Below the pieces are notes generated by a model that was given only the letters and a program-made list of their open reading frames with translations, ran no database searches and was not told where the DNA came from. Position numbers and translations under genes: made by a program. Below are positions 45,364 through 53,906 of a stretch of DNA of 64,000 nt, piece by piece (the first letter of the stretch is position 1; each line of letters starts with the position of its first letter). The DNA is from Bog-756 sp963727075 (GTDB taxonomy: Bacteria; Actinomycetota; Acidimicrobiia; Acidimicrobiales; RAAP-2). Location of the stretch: the NCBI GenBank assembly GCA_963727075.1, contig CAVSET010000006.1, forward strand, positions 992,001 to 1,056,000. The letters are read 5' to 3'.

Positions 45364-46398
45364 TCACCCCGGCACGTCGGTCGGGACTCCCAGCCGGTGC
45401 TCGAGGAAGGGATAGGCGCGGTCGCCGTGCCACTGGTGTTCGCCGTCGAACGGGTCGTGCTCCACGCAGTCGGGCGCACCCAGGTGGTCATACACCCGGC
45501 GGACCCGGGCCACTGCGTCCTCCGCCGCCGCCAGCGGGAAGAGGAGGTCGTCGCGACCCGACACGACCAACAAGGGCCGGGGGGCGACAAGTGCGCCCAG
45601 GTCGGCGTGCTCGATCTGTCCCAGCATGCCGAAGAGCACCTGGGAGCCGCACATGTTCCAGGGCACCTTGTGCGACTCGGCCCACGAGGAGAAGTACCCG
45701 CTCACCACGGCGGCGGCGACCCGCGTGTCACAGGCCGCCAGGAACAGCGCCAGCGTCCCCCCGTACGAGAACCCCGCCACACCGATGCGAGCGGGGTCGA
45801 CCAGTGGGTGGGCGGCGAGGACGTCGAGTCCCCGTTGGAGGTCCCAGAGGTTTTGGGTGAGCGGGTTCCACCCCGCCATGACCTGGTGGACCAGGTTGGT
45901 GTCGCATCCGTAGTGGTCCGGCGGGTTCCAGTCGGCGCGCTCGCCGAAACAGCGCATGTCCGGTGCCAGTACCACGTGACCCCGTCGGGCCAGCTCGGCG
46001 CCATAGTCCTCGCCGGGCTCGGCGTCGGCCTCGGTTCCGCAGATCCGCGATTTGCCCGGACCGTGGCCGTGGATGGCCAGCACGGCCGACCCGGGCCGGA
46101 GCCGGTCATCGGGGACCAGCAGGTAGGCGGGGACCGACATCGTCTCCTCGGAGTCGAACACCACCCGGTGCCGACGGTACCCGGGGCAGGCCTCCTCCTC
46201 GTGCATCTCGAGCTGCAGGGGAACCGGAACGGGCCAAGGTGCCATCAGGGTCCGCAACCGATCGCGGCACCGTTCTCGCCACGACTCCAACGCGGCCAGG
46301 TCGTCCACTGGCAGCGGGTCCACTTGCTCGGTGGCCATCAGACGACTGATGGCCTGGAACCAGGGCGAGAAGTTACGGGTCGCGGTCTCGATGGTCAT
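45364..46398 (-). CDS. Alpha/beta-hydrolase (acetyl-xylan-esterase-like)
   Basis: About 344 residues. Seen: AVLAIHGHGPGKS at the oxyanion-hole strand, VVLAPDMRCFGERADW, nucleophile elbow GVAGFSYGGTLALF (catalytic Ser), acid region LLVVSGRDDLLFP and DGEHQWHG with the His. The pattern suits the dienelactone-hydrolase/abhydrolase-7 group that acts on acylated sugars or cephalosporins. ATG at 46398 is preceded by GAGGAAGG, favouring it over an ATG eight codons earlier. Divergent from a TauD-type dioxygenase. Confidence 0.88.
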   Translation of the reverse strand: MTIETATRNFSPWFQAISRLMATEQVDPLPVDDLAALESWRERCRDRLRTLMAPWPVPVPLQLEMHEEEACPGYRRHRVVFDSEETMSVPAYLLVPDDRLRPGSAVLAIHGHGPGKSRICGTEADAEPGEDYGAELARRGHVVLAPDMRCFGERADWNPPDHYGCDTNLVHQVMAGWNPLTQNLWDLQRGLDVLAAHPLVDPARIGVAGFSYGGTLALFLAACDTRVAAAVVSGYFSSWAESHKVPWNMCGSQVLFGMLGQIEHADLGALVAPRPLLVVSGRDDLLFPLAAAEDAVARVRRVYDHLGAPDCVEHDPFDGEHQWHGDRAYPFLEHRLGVPTDVPG

Positions 46399-46536
46399 GG
46401 CCTTCCTCGGGGTCGACGGCATGACGCCGCGGCGAGCTCGGAGATCAGGTTGCCACAGTCGGCGCCAAGGTGGTCATGGCGCCCTGGTTGAGGCCGAGGG
46501 CCAGTTGCGGCACTATGGGTTCATGGTGAGGACTCC

Positions 46537-47388
46537 ATGTCGGTAACGACCGGTCTCGTGGTCAGCCCGTTGTCTCCGTTGATCGGAGCCGAAATCCACG
46601 GGGTCGACCTCTCCGAGCCATTGAGCGAGCGGGCCGTGGCCGAGGTCCGCCAGGCGCTCAACTCCCATCACGTGGTCTTCTTCCGTGACCAGGAGCTCTC
46701 CCCCACCCAGCAGGCCGACTTCGCCCGGCAGTTCGGCGAGGTTACCGAGGGCCACCCGGTGATCCCGGCCATCGAAGACAACCCCGAGGTATTGGTCATC
46801 GACAGCCGCGAGGACCGGGCCAGCTGGTGGCACACCGATGTGACATTCCTGCAGACGCCGGCCTTCGGTTCGATCCTCTACATGCTGACCGCACCCGAGG
46901 TCGGGGGCGACACGATGTGGTCCAGTCTGCAGGATGCCTACGACCGGCTGGCCGAACCGGTCCGTTCCATGTGCGAACAGCTGATCGCCATCCACTTCGA
47001 CCCCTGGTTCGCGGCCGAGGTCGACGCCCGCGGTGGCTACGAGTGGCACGGTGAGTGGCACGAAAAATTACTGCCTGCCCTCCATCCCGTCGTACGCACG
47101 CACCCCGAAAACGGCCGCAAGGGCCTCTTCGTGAATCCCCAGTTCACCCAGACGATCCTCGGCTTGTCGAAGAACGAGAGCAATGCAATTTTGGACATGC
47201 TCTACCGCCACTGCGAGCAGCCCGAACTGACCTGCCGGTTCCACTGGCGTCCCGGGTCGGTGGCCTTCTGGGACAACCGGGCCACCCTGCACTACGCCCT
47301 CGACGACTACGGGGATGCCACGCGCATTGCCAACCGGGTCACGTTGAAGGGTGACGTCCCCTACGGCCCGGCCATGCCCAAGCGCTGA
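46537..47388 (+). CDS. TauD/TfdA-family 2-oxoglutarate dioxygenase
   Basis: Fe(II)/2-oxoglutarate-dependent hydroxylase, 283 residues. Iron ligands are His and Asp in WWHTDVTFLQ (about residues 99 and 101) and the distal His in LHYALDDYGD (about 251). An Arg downstream (ATRIANRVTL) binds 2-oxoglutarate. Family members release sulfite from taurine or degrade 2,4-D, alkyl sulfates or quaternary amines. The substrate cannot be read here, and no taurine transporter lies next to it. Confidence 0.92.
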   Translation: MSVTTGLVVSPLSPLIGAEIHGVDLSEPLSERAVAEVRQALNSHHVVFFRDQELSPTQQADFARQFGEVTEGHPVIPAIEDNPEVLVIDSREDRASWWHTDVTFLQTPAFGSILYMLTAPEVGGDTMWSSLQDAYDRLAEPVRSMCEQLIAIHFDPWFAAEVDARGGYEWHGEWHEKLLPALHPVVRTHPENGRKGLFVNPQFTQTILGLSKNESNAILDMLYRHCEQPELTCRFHWRPGSVAFWDNRATLHYALDDYGDATRIANRVTLKGDVPYGPAMPKR

Positions 47389-47400
47389 CAGCTCCATCAT

Positions 47401-47424
47401 CCCGGCGGCCTCCGGCTCGCCGGG
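47401..47424. terminator. Bidirectional stem-loop between the TauD-type and livG genes
   Basis: CCCGGCG/CGCCGGG 7-bp stem with a 10-base loop, 13 bases after the TauD-type stop codon. A pyrimidine-rich stretch follows on the plus strand. It separates two convergent transcripts. Confidence 0.5.
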
Positions 47425-47518
47425 CTCTTCATGAAGGCCGGGAATTCGCCCACGGCGTCCGATGTAGCTCGCGGGCCACGGACCGTGGCAAACCAAGCCC
47501 AGGTTGCACGGCCCAGCA

Positions 47519-48385
47519 CTAGCCCTCCGGGCCACCCCCTCCGGCCGGAGGCGTCTGGACAGGGACGGCGCCCGAAACGGTCAGCGCCTCGTCGCTGGCG
47601 CCCAGGTAGGCGGCGAGGGCGCGAGGGTCGCTCCGGACGAATTCGGGGACACCGGCCGAGACCACCCGTCCGGTCTCCATCATCACCACCTTGGTGCACA
47701 GCTCGAACACCAGAGGTACGTCGTGTTCCACCAGGACGATGGTGGTGTCCACCACTTCGTGCAGCCGGCGGAGCAACGGGACGAAGGCCTCCGCCTCCCG
47801 CTGGGCGATGCCGGCGGTGGGCTCGTCGAGCAGCAGCAGGCGAGGATGGGCCAGCACGATCGAGGCGAGGTCCACCACCCGCCGGGTACCGGTCGACAGG
47901 TGGGCGATGCGATGGTGCCGGAAGCGCTCGATCCCGAATGCCCCCATGATCTGGTCCAACGCCAGCCGCTTGGCCCGCTCGGACCGGGTCGCCCAGGGTA
48001 GGCGCAAGGTGGAGGAGAGGACACCGACCGGCCGCTCGGCATCCTGGGTGAGCAGGAGGACGTCCTCCACCGACAGCTCCGGGAAGAGCCGGCAATCCTG
48101 GAACGACCGCACCAGGCCGAGGGCGCCGCGCTCCTCAGGGAGGTACTCGACCAGGCTCTCGCCGTCCAGCACCACCGACCCCTCCACCGGTGTGACCAGA
48201 CCCGAGATGACATCGAGCAGCGTCGTCTTGCCCGACCCGTTGGGCCCGATGAGGCCGACGATCGCTCCGGGCTCCGCCGACAGGTCGGCATGGTCGACAG
48301 CCAGCAGGCCGCCGTAGGCCACCACCACTCCCTCGACGTCGAGGCGGGCCGGGCCGGAATGGGCCCTCTCCGGCGGCACGGTCAT
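47519..48385 (-). CDS. livG: Liv-type ABC transporter ATPase (LivG-like)
   Basis: ATPase of a branched-chain-amino-acid-type importer, 288 residues. Seen: Walker A GLIGPNGSGKTTLLDVISG, Q-loop SFQDCRLF, signature region AHLSTGTRRVVDLASI, Walker B RLLLLDEPTAGI and the His switch LVEHDV. The signature is LSTGT rather than LSGGQ, as often in LivG proteins. The start overlaps the permease stop by four bases (ATGA). Fifth gene of a unit with MFS, LivF and LivHM counted from the LarA-like side. Confidence 0.9.
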   Translation of the reverse strand: MTVPPERAHSGPARLDVEGVVVAYGGLLAVDHADLSAEPGAIVGLIGPNGSGKTTLLDVISGLVTPVEGSVVLDGESLVEYLPEERGALGLVRSFQDCRLFPELSVEDVLLLTQDAERPVGVLSSTLRLPWATRSERAKRLALDQIMGAFGIERFRHHRIAHLSTGTRRVVDLASIVLAHPRLLLLDEPTAGIAQREAEAFVPLLRRLHEVVDTTIVLVEHDVPLVFELCTKVVMMETGRVVSAGVPEFVRSDPRALAAYLGASDEALTVSGAVPVQTPPAGGGGPEG

Positions 48386-50373
48386 CCGGCCACCTCGTCG
48401 ACGAGCGCCTTGGGCTCCGGCCCCACCTGGCCGGGCATGGGCGGGATGTCGCGGCGTTGCTGGATCTTCTCGATGCCCAGTGTCACCGCATCGGCCAGTT
48501 GGTGGAGAAGTTCGGCCAGCCCCCCCGGGAGGTAGAGGACGAAGGCCAACAGGCCGAGCCCGCTGGTGAGGAACTGGATGGTCGGCGTGGTCCCGAACAT
48601 GGCCGGCAGGCCGACCAGGTACAGGGCCCCGAGCACCGCACCGGTGATGGAGTCGAGCCCACCGATGACCACCATGGACACCACCAGGATGGAGAAGGTC
48701 GGGTCGAAGGTGGTGGTCGAGATGCGCTCGGTGGCGAACGCCAGGCACACGCCGGCGTACCCGGCCATGAAGCCGGACAGGGCGAATGCCAACAGCTTGC
48801 TCCGGGCCAGAGGGATGCCCATGGCCCCCGCCCCCACCTCGTTGTCACGCACCGAGATGAGCCGCCGCGCCACACCACGGTCGCGCCACAGCCTGACCAT
48901 CAGCAGGGACAGCACCAGCACGCCGAGCGAGAACCAGGCAAAGGCCCGCTCCGAACCGAGGCCGATGCCGAACAGCGTCGGCCGCTGGAGCAGGGTGGAC
49001 TGCGGGTTCGGCAACCCCGTGCACAGCTGGCGGTTGACCAGGGGCACGCTCCAGCACGGAGTGGCCAGCACCGAGCCCATGAACCAGACGCTGAACGCCA
49101 ACGTGCTCACCGCCAGGTAGAGGCCTCGCACCCGGAGGGCGGGCAGCCCCACCACCACGGCGATCATGGCGGTCACCGCCCCGGCGAACGGCATGAGGAG
49201 GACCAGCGGCACGCTCGCCCCGAGGTGGGCCGCCATGAGGGCCCCGCACGCCACCAGGCCGAACTGCCCGAGCGACACCTGGCCCGCCCACCCGGTGAGC
49301 ACGGTCAGGGAGAGGGCGACGACGGCGTAGATGCAGATCTGTGACAGCAGGAAGGTGCGGCCAGTGCTGAGCACGAACGGCAAGAGGACGGCGATCACCA
49401 CCGTCAGGGCCACCCCCGTGGATCCGACCCGACGGCGGAGGGCGCTGGCCGGCCCCAGCTGGCGCCGGGCGCTCTCGAACCACGAGCTGCGCTCCCCCCC
49501 ACGCGGCCCGGTCCGGAGGGCGGCGATCCGGATCAGCAGCACGCCCAGGACGATGGCGAACAGGACCAGATCCACCTGGGTGGTACTCGACAGGTTCCAC
49601 ACCAGGATCTCCTGGACGATACCGACGCCGATGGCGGCGATGAACGACACGGTCAGGTTGACCATGGCGCCGACCATGGCGGCGGTGAGGGCCAACAACA
49701 ACAGCTCCGGACTGAGCACCTGGGTCAGCGTCGAGGTCTGGCCGGGGGAGGCGAGGATGGCGGTGAAGGCTGACAGCACCCCGGCGAGCGTCCAGGCCAC
49801 CGTGGAGGTCCGGCGCACCCACACCCCCGAGAGGCGGGCCGAGTCGGCGTTCTCCGCCATGGCGCGCATGGCCAGCCCCCAGGGCGACCATTTGACGAAG
49901 GCGGCAAGGCCCATGGCGACGATCGGGGCGACCACCAGGGTGATCACCTGGCCCGAGGTGAAGAGGTAGGTCCCGATCCGGAAGGAGACATCGACGGGCA
50001 CCGGAAAAGGGCGAAAGAGGCTCTTCGGGCGGATGAACGGCAGGGCGGTGAAGACGAACAGGACCTGGCTCAGCCCGATGGTGGCCACCATCACCAGCAT
50101 CCGGGGCCGATTGAAGAGGCGACGAAGGAGCAGTTCGGAGAGGGCACCGATCGATGCGGCCAGAGCCAACGCCAGGATCAGGGCGAACCAGTAGTTGAAC
50201 CCGAAGTCGTAGTAGCACTTGACCATGAAGACGGCCGCCACCACCCCAAGTTGCCCCTGGGCGAAATTGAGGACCCGGTTGGTCCGGTAGATGAGCACCA
50301 GACCGAGCGCCAAGAGCCCGTAGCTGAGGCCGGTGATGACCCCGTTGACCAGGACGAAACTGGGTACTGACAC
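48382..50373 (-). CDS. Fused LivH-LivM ABC transporter permease
   Basis: 663 residues, about twice the size of one permease. Residues 1-290 match LivH (GVITGLSYGLLALGLVLIYR, LNFAQGQLGVV, MVGAMVNLTVSFIAAIG) and residues 320-640 match LivM (ALSLTVLTGWAGQVSLGQFG, VVGLPALRVRGLYLAVSTLA, GIPLARSKLLAFALSGFMAG, VVIGGLDSITGAVLGALYLV). The fusion gives one chain carrying both membrane halves, known in several actinobacteria. Substrates of such systems include amino acids, urea, amides and aromatic acids. Confidence 0.93.
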   Translation of the reverse strand: MSVPSFVLVNGVITGLSYGLLALGLVLIYRTNRVLNFAQGQLGVVAAVFMVKCYYDFGFNYWFALILALALAASIGALSELLLRRLFNRPRMLVMVATIGLSQVLFVFTALPFIRPKSLFRPFPVPVDVSFRIGTYLFTSGQVITLVVAPIVAMGLAAFVKWSPWGLAMRAMAENADSARLSGVWVRRTSTVAWTLAGVLSAFTAILASPGQTSTLTQVLSPELLLLALTAAMVGAMVNLTVSFIAAIGVGIVQEILVWNLSSTTQVDLVLFAIVLGVLLIRIAALRTGPRGGERSSWFESARRQLGPASALRRRVGSTGVALTVVIAVLLPFVLSTGRTFLLSQICIYAVVALSLTVLTGWAGQVSLGQFGLVACGALMAAHLGASVPLVLLMPFAGAVTAMIAVVVGLPALRVRGLYLAVSTLAFSVWFMGSVLATPCWSVPLVNRQLCTGLPNPQSTLLQRPTLFGIGLGSERAFAWFSLGVLVLSLLMVRLWRDRGVARRLISVRDNEVGAGAMGIPLARSKLLAFALSGFMAGYAGVCLAFATERISTTTFDPTFSILVVSMVVIGGLDSITGAVLGALYLVGLPAMFGTTPTIQFLTSGLGLLAFVLYLPGGLAELLHQLADAVTLGIEKIQQRRDIPPMPGQVGPEPKALVDEVAG

Positions 50374-50382
50374 CGGTCCCCG

Positions 50383-51198
50383 CTAGCGCAGCCCGGTGGC
50401 CGCGGCGCCGAGGAAGACCGGGCGCAGCAGGTCGTCGCGCTGGAGCAGGTCGGTCGTGAGCCCGTCGAAACGTACCTCGCCGCGCTCGAGGAAGAGCGCC
50501 CGCTCGGCCAGGCTCATGGCCCGGTTCACGCTCTGCTCGACCAGGACGACCGTCGTCCCCTGTTGGTTGACCTCGCGCACGATGGCCATCAGGCGGTCGA
50601 CCGACTTCGGTGCCAACCCCAGCGCTAGCTCATCGATCAGCAGCAGCTTGGGCGCCGTCATCATGACCCGGGCCAGGGCCAGCATCTGCTGCTCACCCCC
50701 CGACAGCGTGCCGGCCGACTGGTCGAGACGCCCGGAGAGCTCCGGAAAACGGTCCATGGCCTCGTCCAGTGCCGAACGGGCCCGGGACCCCTGGTGTCGC
50801 ATCGAGAAGCTGCCGATCCGGAGGTTGTCCCTCACCGTGAGCCCCGGGAACGTCATCTTCCCCCCCACCAACAGGGCGACGTCCTGATGGATGATCTGTT
50901 CGGGCTCGAGATAGGTGCAGTTGGTCCCGTAGATCCTGATCACGCCGCGGTGGGGGTGCTCGAGCCCCGAGACGCCCGCAGCAGGGTCGACTTGCCCGGC
51001 TCCGTTGGTGCCGAGCAGTGCGACGATCTCCCCCTGGGCCACCTCGAGATTGACGTCGAAGAGCACCTGGTTCGGTCCGTAGAAGAAATCGAGGTTGTGG
51101 ACCTGCAGGGCGGGGATGGCCGCCCCGGCCTGGCGGCGCTTGCCCTCGGCATAGCGCTCGAGCACGTCCTCGATGACCAGGGTGATGTCGCGCTTCAC
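50383..51198 (-). CDS. livF: Liv-type ABC transporter ATPase (LivF-like), Walker A scrambled by two compensating indels
   Basis: 271 residues as read. Seen: VALLGTNGAG followed by QVDPAAG instead of KSTLLRA, then SGLEHPHRG. The alternative frame over this short stretch reads GKSTLLRA, so an extra G (GCCGGGCAAG, about 51000) and a missing base a few codons later have scrambled the P-loop. The rest is intact: AGTLSGGEQQMLALARVMM, LLLIDELALGL (Leu in place of the usual Pro) and VVLVEQSV. If the indels were real the ATPase would be dead. A sequence error is more likely. Confidence 0.88.
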   Translation of the reverse strand: MKRDITLVIEDVLERYAEGKRRQAGAAIPALQVHNLDFFYGPNQVLFDVNLEVAQGEIVALLGTNGAGQVDPAAGVSGLEHPHRGVIRIYGTNCTYLEPEQIIHQDVALLVGGKMTFPGLTVRDNLRIGSFSMRHQGSRARSALDEAMDRFPELSGRLDQSAGTLSGGEQQMLALARVMMTAPKLLLIDELALGLAPKSVDRLMAIVREVNQQGTTVVLVEQSVNRAMSLAERALFLERGEVRFDGLTTDLLQRDDLLRPVFLGAAATGLR

Positions 51199-52587
51199 CT
51201 AACGTGAGCCGATGAAGAGCAGGAGGCCGCCCAGGGCGCAGACCGGGCCGATGAGGGTGAGGGCCACCGTCGGCCCATTGAGGAACCCCACCGCATCGCT
51301 GACCGCACCGAGGATCACCGCGCCGGCGAACCCGCCGAAGACCAACGAGTACACGCCGAACATGGCGAAGCAGATGGTGCGCATCTCGGGCGGGGCGGTG
51401 GCCGCCAGGGTGAGGAAGATGCAGATGGCGAGCGGGGAGATGGCCGCAGTGGCCAGGAACTGGAGGAGCACCACCATCCACAGCTGCGGCATGTAGAGCG
51501 AGCTCACGAACAGGGCCCCGTAGGCGGTGATGCAAAGCCCGGCGATGGCCAGCGGTCGTTCCGGCGCCCGGCGGAAGAACCGGTCACCCAGCACGTAGGC
51601 GACAGGCAGCCCGAGGAAGGCGGCCAGGCCGATGATCGAGTAGATCTCACTGCGCTGCGCGGTGTCGAGCCCCCAGCGCCGGACGAAGTAGAGATTGCCG
51701 AACAACGGCGCCCCGGTGCCGGCGAACCCGAGGATGGCCACCGCCACCAGCTCGTAGTAGATGGAGCGGATCCGCAGGAGGCGGGTGATGGCCGAGCCCA
51801 GCAGGACGCGGGGCGCCTCGCCCTGCTGGGTGTGGAGGTCCATGCCCGAGGACTTGAGGATGTGACTGGACTCGTTGGCCCCCTTTGGCGGCTCGCGCAG
51901 GCTGAAGAGGGCGAACCCGATCGGGATGCCGACCAAGGCGGTGAGGGTGCCGTAGCGCCAGTTGTGGGCCACGGTCACGATGTACCCGAAGATGAGGATG
52001 CCGACAGTGTTGGAAAGTGGATCGGACAGGTTGTGCCAGCTGAACACCCGCCCCCGTCCCTCGGTCGGGTAGGCGTCGGCCAGGTACGAGTTGTGCACCG
52101 TATTGTTGACCCCGTAGCCCACGGCAGCCACCAGATAGAGGAAGGTGAACGCCCACACGTTGGGTGCGAGACCCATCAACGGGGCGAAGACGGAGAAGAT
52201 CAGCAGGGCCACGGCGGCGACGACCTTGCGGCTGCCCCGGTCGGCCCAGAGGGCGAGGGGCACCGCCCACAGCAGCTGCGCCACCTGGGCGACGAAGGTC
52301 ACGGCTCCGAGGGCGGCGTCGTGGATGTGGAAGGAATGCTCCAGGTTGTTGCCGATCAGGGTGATCCCGCTGTTGAAGCTGCCGGGGACGAGCGCCGCCG
52401 CGGTGAGCAGCACCAGGGGGGAGTAGCCGCTCTTGCGGAGGATCCCGATCAGCGGCGGCGGCTTGCCCTCGCCGGTCCCGGGCATCACGTCGATGTCGGC
52501 GATGGCCTCGGAGTCACGGCTCTTGGCCACGACTTCTTCGAGGAGCTCGTCGGGAACGGCGAAGTCGAAGAGCGCCTGGTCGGCCAT
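51199..52587 (-). CDS. MFS transporter within the Liv-type operon
   Basis: 462 residues with about 12 hydrophobic helices and an acidic N-terminal cytoplasmic tail (MADQALFDFAVPDELLEEVV). Seen: LWADRGSRKVVAAVAL (motif A-like loop), GYGVNNTVHNSYLADAYPTEGRGRVFSWHN and VLGDRFFRRAPERPLAIAG in the central region. It ends one base before livF begins, so it is the promoter-proximal gene of the transport unit. An MFS permease sharing an operon with Liv ABC genes lacking a binding protein is unusual. They may transport different forms of one substrate. Confidence 0.9.
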   Translation of the reverse strand: MADQALFDFAVPDELLEEVVAKSRDSEAIADIDVMPGTGEGKPPPLIGILRKSGYSPLVLLTAAALVPGSFNSGITLIGNNLEHSFHIHDAALGAVTFVAQVAQLLWAVPLALWADRGSRKVVAAVALLIFSVFAPLMGLAPNVWAFTFLYLVAAVGYGVNNTVHNSYLADAYPTEGRGRVFSWHNLSDPLSNTVGILIFGYIVTVAHNWRYGTLTALVGIPIGFALFSLREPPKGANESSHILKSSGMDLHTQQGEAPRVLLGSAITRLLRIRSIYYELVAVAILGFAGTGAPLFGNLYFVRRWGLDTAQRSEIYSIIGLAAFLGLPVAYVLGDRFFRRAPERPLAIAGLCITAYGALFVSSLYMPQLWMVVLLQFLATAAISPLAICIFLTLAATAPPEMRTICFAMFGVYSLVFGGFAGAVILGAVSDAVGFLNGPTVALTLIGPVCALGGLLLFIGSR

Positions 52588-52637
52588 GGAAGTCACACAC
52601 TATCCATGACGTGGCCGTCAGACACGGCCAAGGCTGC

Positions 52638-53906
52638 TTACCGGACGAGGACCTCGTCGCCAGGCGTGGCCACGAGGAGGGGCCCTTGCGGAAGGACGCA
52701 GAGCCGCGCACCGGGCCCGTGGCCGAGGATCGCCTGGCGCACCGAGCCGTCCAGATCGTGCACGGGCCGCAGCCATGCCGACCGCACCGTGTCGTCGGAC
52801 AGGCCGCCCGAGTACAGCCAGACCTCGGCGCGCCGCAGCACGCGACCGAGCACCTGGGCCTGCCAGCCGTCCTGGCGGGCCGGACCGTCCGGCCGGACCA
52901 GCTCCTCCGCGCTCGAGCTGTCCCTGAGGATGCGGGCGAAGGCGCCCTCCGGCACACCGTCGTCGCAGGCGGCCGCCATGACGATCACCCCACCGTCACG
53001 GACCACCCGCTCGGCCGCGGCCATCCCCTTCACCGCCTGATAGAGATTGCGGTCGAGCGGGTACCCGCCGTTGGTGGTGAGCACCACGTCGAAACGACCC
53101 TCGACCGGTTGGGTGACGCGGCTGGCGGCGAACGTGCAGGCCTGGCGGTGACCGTCCGGGAGCGGACCGGCGAAGACGCCGGTCAGGCGACGACCGCGGT
53201 CGATGGTCACGTCCAGTGAGAATGCGGGTGGGCACAGCGCGGTGGCCGCCCTCACGAACTGGTGAACGGGATTGCCCTCAGTCGTGAGCCAGGTCGAGTC
53301 GACATCGGCGATGCGCGCCGGGCTGTGGGCTTCGAGGATGGTGGAGGTGGCGGCCAGGCCGGGACAGGCCCCCTTCGGCCCACCACTCCATCCGGCAAAG
53401 AAGTGCGGTTCGACGAACCCTGTGAGGATGCGCAACTCCGCCTCCACGTAGTGGCGGTCGAGGAGGATGGGCGTGCCGCCGACCTCACCCACCCGGACGT
53501 GGTCGCCGTCGTCAGCCCGATGGTCACGGATGCGATAGCGCGCCACGAGGTCCGGCCCGATCAGATCGGCCATCTCCGCCGGCGTGGCCTGGCGATGGGT
53601 GCCGGTGGCACAGAGCAACTCCACCCGGTCGGGGCCCGCCCCCGCCGACTCGAGCTCGGCCAGCAGCGGTGGCAACACCGTCGTGTTGGGCATGGGTCGG
53701 GTCAGGTCGGGGAAGACCACCACCACCGGTCCGGTGGCCGGGACCAGTTCATCGAGAGGCGGCCCGGAGGTCGGTGAACGGAGCGCGGCGATGACCGCTC
53801 CCCGCTCGTCCTCCAACGCCACCGTGTCGCTGCCCCTGACGACGGTGGCGCCATCGGGCACCTCCATCTCGAGGCCGGCCGCCCCATAGGCCAGGGTCAC
53901 CCGCAT
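52638..53906 (-). CDS. LarA-family (lactate racemase-like) nickel-pincer epimerase
   Basis: 422 residues. Seen: VVVFPDLTRPMPN, LLCATGTHRQAT, FVEPHFFAGWSGGPKGACPG and TILEAHSPARIADVD. In LarA the corresponding His, Lys and His residues bind the nickel-pincer nucleotide and catalyse proton/hydride transfer, and all seem present. LarA relatives racemise or epimerise 2-hydroxyacids, including sugar acids. Genes for cofactor synthesis (larB, larC, larE) are not in the window. The start overlaps the FGGY kinase gene by 10 bases, placing it firmly in the sugar operon. Confidence 0.85.
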   Translation of the reverse strand: MRVTLAYGAAGLEMEVPDGATVVRGSDTVALEDERGAVIAALRSPTSGPPLDELVPATGPVVVVFPDLTRPMPNTTVLPPLLAELESAGAGPDRVELLCATGTHRQATPAEMADLIGPDLVARYRIRDHRADDGDHVRVGEVGGTPILLDRHYVEAELRILTGFVEPHFFAGWSGGPKGACPGLAATSTILEAHSPARIADVDSTWLTTEGNPVHQFVRAATALCPPAFSLDVTIDRGRRLTGVFAGPLPDGHRQACTFAASRVTQPVEGRFDVVLTTNGGYPLDRNLYQAVKGMAAAERVVRDGGVIVMAAACDDGVPEGAFARILRDSSSAEELVRPDGPARQDGWQAQVLGRVLRRAEVWLYSGGLSDDTVRSAWLRPVHDLDGSVRQAILGHGPGARLCVLPQGPLLVATPGDEVLVR

